Shown here: positions 5,528-10,395 of the stretch, one piece after another
Layout of the letters: every line of letters begins with the position of its first letter
How positions within the stretch are numbered: position 1 is the first letter of the stretch
Assembly (NCBI GenBank): GCA_021772875.1
Contig: JAJFLD010000123.1
Coordinates: 1-10,395 of the forward strand
From: Ghiorsea sp.
GTDB lineage: Bacteria > Pseudomonadota > Zetaproteobacteria > Mariprofundales > Mariprofundaceae
DNA length: 10,395 nt
Direction: 5' to 3'
Notes under the pieces: generated by a model
Databases searched by the model: none
What the model was told of the DNA's origin: nothing
What the model saw: the letters and a program-made list of their open reading frames with translations, nothing else
Made by a program: the position numbers and the translations under genes

Positions 5528-6220
5528 ATGAGAGTTCATTATTTACAGCATATGCCTTTTGAAGGGTTGAGCAGCATTGAAGCTTATTTGCTTGGCAAAG
5601 GGCATGAGCTTAGTGCTACGCATTTGTATTTGGGCGAAGCTTTGCCATCGGTTGATGATTTTGATTGGCTGATTGTGATGGGTGGGCCAATGGGCATTTA
5701 TGACCATGCGGATTATCCTTGGTTGGTGGCTGAGAAGGTGTTGATTCAACAGGCCATTGATGCAGGCAAACGAGTGTTGGGCATTTGTTTGGGGGCGCAA
5801 TTGATTGCAGATGTGCTGGGTGCCAAGGTTTATCAAGGCGAGCATAAAGAGATTGGTTGGTTTGATATTGAGCCTGCTGCTGAGATGAAGGGCACTATTT
5901 TAGATGCGGTGTTTACTTCGCGCATGGAAGTGTTTCATTGGCATGGCGATACATTTGATATGCCAGCGGGTGCAAAAGCCTTGGCAGCGAGTGAGGCGTG
6001 TAAGCATCAGGGTTATATTTACGACAATAGAGTGGTGGGGTTGCAGTTTCATCTGGAAACAACGCCTGAATCTGCTGCGGCATTGATAGAAAATTGTGGT
6101 GATGACTTGGATGATTCACGTTATGTGCAATCTAAACAAGACATGTTAGCAAGCAATGAAAGATTTAAACGCTTAAATAAGGTGATGTATGCTTTATTGG
6201 ATGCAATGGAGAAGGGTTGA
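5528..6220 (+). CDS. Class I glutamine amidotransferase (GMP synthase-like GATase1)
   Basis: It is a stand-alone type 1 glutamine amidotransferase domain that would release ammonia from glutamine or act as a related gamma-glutamyl hydrolase. ATG 5528 is preferred: it gives the family start MRVHYLQHMPFEG and has AAGGGG at 5512-5517. The frame is open to ATG 5498, directly after the previous stop, but that start has no ribosome-binding site. The protein is 230 residues. The catalytic triad is visible: Cys87 in GICLGAQLIADVLGA, and His175 and Glu177 in GLQFHLETTPE. The oxyanion/early motif MGGPMGIYD is at 51-59 and FHWHGDTF at 136-143. Partner or acceptor enzymes are not evident nearby, so the physiological substrate is unknown. 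Its stop (TGA, 6218-6220) overlaps the ATG of the methyltransferase. Confidence 0.9.
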   Translation: MRVHYLQHMPFEGLSSIEAYLLGKGHELSATHLYLGEALPSVDDFDWLIVMGGPMGIYDHADYPWLVAEKVLIQQAIDAGKRVLGICLGAQLIADVLGAKVYQGEHKEIGWFDIEPAAEMKGTILDAVFTSRMEVFHWHGDTFDMPAGAKALAASEACKHQGYIYDNRVVGLQFHLETTPESAAALIENCGDDLDDSRYVQSKQDMLASNERFKRLNKVMYALLDAMEKG

Positions 6221-6822
6221 TGGCAGATTTATTTGATGAAAAGGCAGCCGATTGGGATGCTGGCGACATGAAACAAAAGCTTTCAAAAGGAATTGGCTCG
6301 GCAATCCTAAAAAGCATTCACTTATCTGAAGCTATGCATGTGATGGATTTTGGTGCGGGCACTGGCCTGATTAGCTCACACCTTGCGTCCAAGGTGAAGA
6401 GGATTACAGCAGTTGATATTTCGCCAGCGATGTTGGAGCAACTGGCTGCAAAACCTGAATTAAAGGGCAAGGTTGAAACAGTATGTCAGGATATCATTAA
6501 ACAACCTTTAGGCAGACAGTTTGATTTGATTGTCAGTGCGATGGCTATGCATCATGTGTTGGATACCACGCTGATGCTACAACGATTTGCTGAGCATCTG
6601 GAAGCAGGTGGACAGATAGCTTTGGCAGACCTTGATGAAGAAGATGGTACTTTTCATCCAGCAGATATTGAGGGTGTTTATCATGCGGGGTTTAATCAAA
6701 TGGAATTGCAGGGGATATTGGCTAAAGCGGGATTTGTGGATATCGCGTTTCAGATTGTGATTACTGTGTTTAAGGATGATAAACCTTACCCTGTGTTTTT
6801 GGTGACAGCGACCAAGGCATAA
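6220..6822 (+). CDS. Class I SAM-dependent methyltransferase
   Basis: This is a 200-residue Rossmann-fold methyltransferase. ATG 6220 overlaps the previous stop (TGATG) and has GGAG at 6208-6211; a TTG one codon earlier is possible but unneeded. Motif I is VMDFGAGTGL (41-50), the acidic residue at the end of strand 2 is in AVDIS (64-68), Asp91 in CQDI fits the adenine contact, and FDLIVSAMAMHHV (101-113) is the motif IV region. The layout resembles UbiE/small-metabolite methyltransferases of the Methyltransf_11/25 type and not DNA or rRNA enzymes. The substrate cannot be read from the sequence. Translational overlap with the amidotransferase suggests they are made together. Confidence 0.88.
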   Translation: MADLFDEKAADWDAGDMKQKLSKGIGSAILKSIHLSEAMHVMDFGAGTGLISSHLASKVKRITAVDISPAMLEQLAAKPELKGKVETVCQDIIKQPLGRQFDLIVSAMAMHHVLDTTLMLQRFAEHLEAGGQIALADLDEEDGTFHPADIEGVYHAGFNQMELQGILAKAGFVDIAFQIVITVFKDDKPYPVFLVTATKA

Positions 6823-6882
6823 GTTTTAAAGTCTGGATGATTGGTGTGATGAATGTTTGATGTATCGTCAAAGGAGCATGAA

Positions 6883-7344
6883 ATGAAAATTTGGGTGGAT
6901 GCCGATGCTTGCCCAGTGGTGATTAAAGATATTTTGTTTCGGGCGGCAAATCGCACCCAAATAGAGACGATATTTGTTGCCAATGCAGCAGTGCAGGTGC
7001 CAAAGTCGGCATATCTTTTAACCATTCAAGTTGGTGCAGGGTTTGATGTTGCCGACAATGAAATTGTGGCGCGAATGCAAGCAAAAGACTTGGTGATTAC
7101 CAGTGATATTCCATTGGCTGCGGATGTGATTGAGAAGGGTGGTTTTGCCTTGAGTACACGCGGTGAGATGTTTTCATCGGATAATATCAAAGCGCGTTTG
7201 AGCATGCGCGATTATATGGATGAGCTGCGTCAATCGGGCATACATTCTGGTGGGCAAGCAGCTTTTAGCCATACGGATAGGCAAGCTTTTGCCAATAAAC
7301 TTGATCAGTTGCTAACAAAATATGCCAAAGAGGTGAAATCATGA
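6883..7344 (+). CDS. yaiI: YaiI/YqxD family protein (UPF0178, DUF188)
   Basis: A conserved bacterial protein of unknown biochemical role, related in fold to PIN-like nucleases. The start is ATG 6883, because AAGGAG (6871-6876) is 6 bases away and the family begins MKIWVDADACPV. An in-frame ATG at 6853 lacks these supports. The 153-residue protein shows the signature DADACP (6-11), then DNEIV and LVITSDIPLAADVIEKG in the middle, and TRGEMFSSDNI, with HSGGQAAFS.TDRQAFANKLD near the C-terminus, all typical of the family at normal length. The aspartates at 6, 8 and in TSDIPLA are the likely metal-binding set. It lies in the run of metabolic genes, 60 bases after the methyltransferase, and overlaps the next gene by 4 bases. 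Confidence 0.92.
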   Translation: MKIWVDADACPVVIKDILFRAANRTQIETIFVANAAVQVPKSAYLLTIQVGAGFDVADNEIVARMQAKDLVITSDIPLAADVIEKGGFALSTRGEMFSSDNIKARLSMRDYMDELRQSGIHSGGQAAFSHTDRQAFANKLDQLLTKYAKEVKS

Positions 7345-7700
7345 ATCAACACGAAAAAATCAATTATCTAGAGTTCCCAAGCAAAAACATCGAAGCAAGC
7401 AAACGGTTTTTTACTGCTGTCTTTGGCTGGTCGTTTACAGATTATGGGCCTGAATATGCTGCTTTTAGCCAGCAAGAAACAGGTATGGATGGTGGTTTTT
7501 ATCAATCTGATTTAAATGTTTCGACAGAAAATGGCAGCGCGCTGGTGGTATTTTACAGTGAAAATCTAAGCCAAACCCAAAGTAAGATTGAAAAAGAGGG
7601 TGGTTATATCATCAAACCGATTTTTGCATTTCCTGGTGGGCGTAGGTTCCACTTTTCTGATCCCAGCAACAATGAATATGCTGTGTGGTCGGATCAATAA
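7341..7700 (+). CDS. VOC (glyoxalase/bleomycin-resistance fold) family protein
   Basis: This 119-residue single-chain vicinal-oxygen-chelate protein probably forms a dimer to build its active site. It starts with ATG 7341 overlapping the stop of the yaiI-like gene (ATGA). Family features are the opening strand INYLEFPSKNIEASKRFFTAVFGWSFTDYG, the middle GMDGGFYQ, and the closing block GGRRFHFSDPSNNEYAVWS, which is characteristic of VOC lyase-like proteins (FxDPxGNxxxxW). His105 and Glu113 in the last block are plausible metal ligands, though a conserved early ligand is not obvious (Glu10 or nearby). Members are found in detoxification, dioxygenase and resistance roles; nothing here chooses among them. 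Confidence 0.9.
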   Translation: MNQHEKINYLEFPSKNIEASKRFFTAVFGWSFTDYGPEYAAFSQQETGMDGGFYQSDLNVSTENGSALVVFYSENLSQTQSKIEKEGGYIIKPIFAFPGGRRFHFSDPSNNEYAVWSDQ

Positions 7701-8584
7701 TCAAAAACCAAAATGTGATAAAAACAGCATTTCTCACAAGCTTGGCACTGATTGCTTTTGCCGCAAACTCGGTATTGTGTCGTTTGGCACTAGCTGAACC
7801 TTTGATGGATGCAGCCAGCTTTACTGTCGTCCGCTTGCTCTCGGGAGCTTTGGTGCTCTTTTTATTACTCAGCATACAACCAAGAGCAGCTGCGGAAAGG
7901 ACAAAGGAAGACACAGGGTCAAGTTGGTCGGCAAGTGTGCTGTTGTTTGTTTATGCCGCGGCATTTTCTTATGCTTATATCTCTTTGGATACCGCCACGG
8001 GTGCACTTATTTTATTTGGCGCAGTGCAAATCACTATGGTGCTTAAAACAATCTGGTCGGGTTATCGCTTAACAGCATTGGAATGGTTGGGTTTAGCGCT
8101 AGCTTTTTCTGGGTTTGTTTATTTGATGCTGCCAAGTGCCAACACACCTTCGCTGCTAGGGTTTATATTGATGTTGATATCAGGTGTAGCATGGGGTTTT
8201 TATACACTTAAAGGTCATGGCTCAACATCGCCACTTCGCGACACAGCTTATAATTTTATACGCAGCATACCCTTTGTGTTGGTTTTGTTATGGCTCACTA
8301 TGCCTACAGCACATTATAGCTTTGAAGGCATAGTGTATGCTGCTTTATCTGGTGCTGTGGCTTCTGCATTGGGTTATACCATTTGGTATATGGTACTTGT
8401 AGGGCTGGCAGCTACACAAGCGGCAGTGTTGCAGTTGTTTGTGCCTATCATTGCAGCTTTGGGTGGGGTGTTGTTTGTTGGTGAAGCGCTAAGCGTGCAG
8501 CTCATACTCGCTACAATCATGGTATTGGGCGGCGTCTGTTTGGTGATTGTAGGCAAGCAAAAAATAGCCATCAAACAAAGCTGA
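7685..8584 (+). CDS. EamA/DMT-family membrane transporter
   Basis: It is a 10-segment inner-membrane transporter of the drug/metabolite superfamily, typically exporting small metabolites. The protein is 299 residues from GTG 7685. Two EamA repeats of about five segments each are visible, the first ending near SGFVYLMLPS and the second starting at LLGFILMLISGVAWGFYTL. TGALILFGAVQITM in the first half is typical of one branch of the family. The start is uncertain: GTG 7685 overlaps the previous gene by 16 bases, while GTG 7715 gives MIKTAFLTSLALIAFAANS, a more usual N-terminus. Neither has a good ribosome-binding site. As the last gene of the operon it may export a product made or modified by the preceding enzymes. 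Confidence 0.9.
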   Translation: MVGSIIKNQNVIKTAFLTSLALIAFAANSVLCRLALAEPLMDAASFTVVRLLSGALVLFLLLSIQPRAAAERTKEDTGSSWSASVLLFVYAAAFSYAYISLDTATGALILFGAVQITMVLKTIWSGYRLTALEWLGLALAFSGFVYLMLPSANTPSLLGFILMLISGVAWGFYTLKGHGSTSPLRDTAYNFIRSIPFVLVLLWLTMPTAHYSFEGIVYAALSGAVASALGYTIWYMVLVGLAATQAAVLQLFVPIIAALGGVLFVGEALSVQLILATIMVLGGVCLVIVGKQKIAIKQS

Positions 8585-8779
8585 TATGATGATAAAACAG
8601 TGTCAGTTGTAGATTCGTATAAATAAGCCAACCACTATTGTAAAAAGCCATACTGGTATGATAAGTTTATTCTTGGGTTCTGAACGGCTGCTTTCGACCC
8701 ATTATGGACACTCAGGGAATGGCGACAAGCAGTCACAAATGGACAATCTGAACTTTGATGAAATTAACTTTTTAGCTAA
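8585..8779. other. Intergenic region between the exporter gene and the insertion sequence
   Basis: No coding gene is supported here. A short palindrome CATACTGGTATG lies at 8649-8660, and the second copy of the GACCCATT-NNN-GACACTCA motif is at 8696-8714. The last part contains a 14-codon open stretch from ATG 8739 that runs into the insertion sequence. With the element removed it would end after 24 codons, so it is not convincing as a gene. No intrinsic terminator with a T-run is seen after the exporter gene. Confidence 0.5.
8696..8714. repeat. Intergenic motif copy 2 (GACCCATT-NNN-GACACTCA)
   Basis: It matches 146-164 at 16 of 19 positions, in the same orientation. Around it the sequence reads GGCTGCTTTC on the left, unlike the first copy. 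It lies about 65 bases left of the insertion-sequence end. Function unknown. Confidence 0.3.
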
Positions 8780-8795
8780 GGCACCTCTGAACAAC
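8780..8795 (+). repeat. Left terminal inverted repeat of the IS5-family element
   Basis: The sixteen bases are exactly complementary to 9907-9922; this is the end distal to the transposase start. Flanked by the target copy CTAA at 8776-8779. Confidence 0.93.
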
Positions 8796-8875
8796 CCCAA
8801 TATCCAAGAGCAAAAAACTTAAAAGTTTAGAGTTTAGTACGGGATGACCCTCAACCACCTCGTTTTATGCAAAAC

Positions 8876-8891
8876 ATGGGCATTCACCCAT
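8876..8891 (-). terminator. Possible weak terminator after the transposase gene
   Basis: ATGGG (8876-8880) and CCCAT (8887-8891) form a 5-base stem with a 6-base loop, 13 bases beyond the transposase stop when read on the - strand. The transcript then continues GTTTTGC, a short T-run. Stem and T-run are both weak, so this is only a candidate. Confidence 0.3.
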
Positions 8892-8904
8892 ATTTCACAT
8901 GGTT

Positions 8905-9858
8905 TCATCCTGCTAAAAGCAGCTTTTGACTGCGTAAAAGGTTTGTGAATCCCAAGAGCATATAAAGGCGACTGTTGTTTTTCTCTAATCCGCGGTAGCG
9001 AACTTTGCTATAACCAAAGAAGCATTTCACCCAATAAAAAGGGTGCTCCACTTTTGCACGAACCGATGATTTGTCCTTTTCTGTGGCAAGTTCTTTTGCG
9101 CACTTAAACATCTTTTTTCGCTTACCTGGGCGCATAGCAACCTTCCAGTCCACTTCACGATCCTGGTGCTCATCTCGCTTTGCTATACCTACGTAACCTG
9201 CATCAGCAAACACCTCTTTTTCTTGTCCATGCAATAATTGGTCTGCTTGCGTAATATCATGTTTGTTTGCTGCCGTACTAACCGCGCTATGCACTAAGCC
9301 TGTTTTACTATCCACACCAATATGTAGCTTCATGCCAAAGTGCCATTGATTACCTTTCTTTGTCTGATGCATGGCAGGGTCACGCTTTCGCTCTTTGTTT
9401 TTGATAGAGGTAGGTGCTGAAATGATAGAGGCATCCACTATAGCACCTGATGAAAATGATAGTCCTTGTACCTGCAAGTGTGCGTTGATTTCAGTGAAAA
9501 TTACACTGCCTAAATTGTGTTTCTCTAAAAAACGCCTGAAGTTTAATATCGTGGTCTCATCGGGAATATTCTTCGTCAATTTTAAACCTGCAAAACGACG
9601 CATTGATTCAATCTCATACAATGAGTCTTCCATCATCGGATCGGATAAGTTGTAAAACAACTGCATGCAATGAACGCGAAGCATCGTACTTAACGGATAC
9701 GGAGGGCGGCCATTCAAACCCTTGGGGTAATCAGGTGAAATCAGAGATTCCAAAGCATCCCACGGAACAAGATTATCCATGCGGGCAAGAAAACGTTCTC
9801 GTCGTGTTGTACGTTTCTTGTTCGCATATTCCGCTTCCGCAAAACTTAGTTGGTTCAT
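8905..9858 (-). CDS. IS5-family DDE transposase
   Basis: This 317-residue transposase cuts and rejoins the ends of the surrounding element. The start is taken at the ATG 9858-9856: AAGGAG (9870-9865) lies 6 bases ahead, and MNQLSFAEAEYANKKRTTRR is the usual beginning in this group. The frame is open six codons further, to 9876, without support. An N-terminal DNA-binding/DUF772-like region covers roughly residues 40-125 (including RPPYPLSTMLRVHCMQLFYNLSD). The catalytic triad is Asp142 (IVDASI), Asp219 (FADAGY) and Glu271 (KVEHPF), followed by the typical FGYSKVRYRGL. No frameshift or internal stop is present, and the length is full for the family. Confidence 0.95.
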   Translation of the reverse strand: MNQLSFAEAEYANKKRTTRRERFLARMDNLVPWDALESLISPDYPKGLNGRPPYPLSTMLRVHCMQLFYNLSDPMMEDSLYEIESMRRFAGLKLTKNIPDETTILNFRRFLEKHNLGSVIFTEINAHLQVQGLSFSSGAIVDASIISAPTSIKNKERKRDPAMHQTKKGNQWHFGMKLHIGVDSKTGLVHSAVSTAANKHDITQADQLLHGQEKEVFADAGYVGIAKRDEHQDREVDWKVAMRPGKRKKMFKCAKELATEKDKSSVRAKVEHPFYWVKCFFGYSKVRYRGLEKNNSRLYMLLGFTNLLRSQKLLLAG

Positions 9859-9906
9859 GTTAAGCTCCTTAATCATCGAAAATGAAGTTTAACACAATTT
9901 CTTGAA

Positions 9907-9922
9907 GTTGTTCAGAGGTGCC
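9907..9922 (-). repeat. Right terminal inverted repeat of the IS5-family element
   Basis: The exact complement of 8780-8795, followed directly by the second CTAA target copy (9923-9926). It lies upstream of the transposase start. Confidence 0.93.
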
Positions 9923-9945
9923 CTAAGCTTTCTAAATGTCTCGCA

Positions 9946-10395
9946 TTAGCCTTCTGCTAGTGTTCGGATGCGTTGCATAAGGATTGGTAGCCTGTCTTGT
10001 AAAACGGTATCGGGTGGCAAATGCCCAGGGATGGCCGATTGAAAATCAGTATTTTTTAGCCACTGTTGGAAGGTAGTGTGAATAAAATGCTGTAGCTCTC
10101 TGCTCTCATATGCAATTTCTTCTGCTAACTCCGCACGACCATCGATGACTGTCACGATGTCTTCAAAATCATGACTGGCAACAAAATCATTCTTGCCTCT
10201 GCCAAAAAAGGCTTCGATTTTTGTGGCGATGAAATAGGGAGCGGTTACGCGACGAATTTGAAGATGGCTTGCTAATGTTTCTGAAACAGCATGTTTAATA
10301 GCAGATGGATACCAACGGTTGCTAAAACCTAAAATTTCCTCATCAGTAGGCATTAAATCGACCAACATTCCATCAATTATCCAACGACAACGAAC
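9946..10395 (-). CDS. Nucleotidyltransferase-like protein, AbiEii/AbiGii-type (5' end outside window)
   Basis: The frame is open from the right edge (reading VRCRWIIDG before the first internal Met at 10368) to TAA at 9946-9948, giving 149 visible residues. An N-terminal part carrying the nucleotidyltransferase core (the GSx10-12DxD motif) should lie beyond the edge. The visible segment has the features of the C-terminal part of this family: VDLMPTDEEILGFSNRWY, then TAPYFIATKIEAFFGRGKNDFVASHDFEDIVTVIDGR, with the conserved KxEAF.GRG.xDF.xSHDxEDI block. Related proteins include toxins of abortive-infection and MenT-like systems, but many are uncharacterised. The 3' end is complete and lies 20 bases from the target duplication of the insertion sequence, so the element narrowly missed it. 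Function as a toxin is inference. Confidence 0.75.
   Translation of the reverse strand, partial: VRCRWIIDGMLVDLMPTDEEILGFSNRWYPSAIKHAVSETLASHLQIRRVTAPYFIATKIEAFFGRGKNDFVASHDFEDIVTVIDGRAELAEEIAYESRELQHFIHTTFQQWLKNTDFQSAIPGHLPPDTVLQDRLPILMQRIRTLAEG

Larger units (their letters stand above)
8780..9922 (-). mobile_element. Complete IS5-family insertion sequence, 1143 bp
   Basis: Both ends are intact. The left end starts GGCACCTCTGAACAAC (8780-8795) and the right end is its exact reverse complement (9907-9922), a 16-base perfect inverted repeat, with two mismatches and then three further matches beyond. CTAA occurs directly on each side (8776-8779 and 9923-9926) as a 4-base target duplication. 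It matches the YTAR target preference of the IS5 group. One full-length transposase gene reads leftward. Perfect ends, intact gene and intact duplication point to a recent, possibly still mobile, insertion. It landed in intergenic DNA and breaks no recognisable gene. Confidence 0.95.

Noticed and set aside
7588..7797. + strand ORF across the VOC and exporter boundary
   Set aside because: It lies in another frame of two well-supported genes and has no family resemblance; a shadow ORF.
8739..8779. Gene interrupted by the insertion sequence
   Set aside because: Restoring the pre-insertion sequence gives only a 24-codon ORF with no recognisable features, so the element most likely entered non-coding DNA.
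1..10395. tRNA, rRNA or CRISPR array
   Set aside because: No cloverleaf, rRNA stretch or regularly spaced repeat was seen on either strand.

Overview
The window looks like a moderately AT-rich proteobacterial (Gram-negative) chromosome segment. The signs are Sec signal peptides on several small proteins, a cyanide-insensitive-type cytochrome bd oxidase, a YaiI/YqxD protein and an intact IS5-family element. I cannot fix the genus from sequence alone. Everything from the left edge to about 8.6 kb reads on the + strand. The right end, with the insertion sequence and an edge-truncated nucleotidyltransferase-like gene, reads on the - strand.

Left accessory block (1-1577): the tail of an unidentified gene (1-96), a secreted NTF2-fold immunity-like protein of the YbbC/YhhH type (188-502), an unrecognised small secreted four-cysteine protein (575-928), a possible 17-codon leader ORF (991-1044), and a membrane-anchored protein (1035-1577). 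The last resembles the C-terminal half of a GT51 peptidoglycan glycosyltransferase but lacks its catalytic motifs. The block is AT-rich and resembles an immunity or accessory island without a visible toxin.

Respiratory block (1718-4119): cydA and cydB, translationally coupled, encode a short-Q-loop bd-type quinol oxidase. Expected haem ligands and quinol-loop residues are present. No cydX or cydDC is seen.

Inserted hydrolase (4151-5176): an exported alpha/beta-hydrolase of the dienelactone hydrolase/BAAT_C type lies between two imperfect copies of the leader and first codons of the following gene. This suggests a gene inserted at the start of an older operon.

Metabolic operon (5210-8584): an ABM-family monooxygenase, a GMP-synthase-like class I glutamine amidotransferase, a SAM methyltransferase, a YaiI/YqxD protein, a VOC (glyoxalase-fold) protein and an EamA/DMT exporter are tightly packed, with several junctions that overlap or touch. 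The mix suggests small-molecule modification or detoxification plus efflux, but no substrate can be named.

Right end: a 1143-bp intact IS5-family element (8780-9922) has 16-bp perfect terminal inverted repeats and a CTAA target duplication. It is followed by an AbiEii-like nucleotidyltransferase gene entering from the right edge. I see no tRNA, rRNA or CRISPR. The strongest candidates for something new are the immunity/degenerate-GT51 cluster and the hydrolase inserted into a duplicated leader; neither is a proven system.
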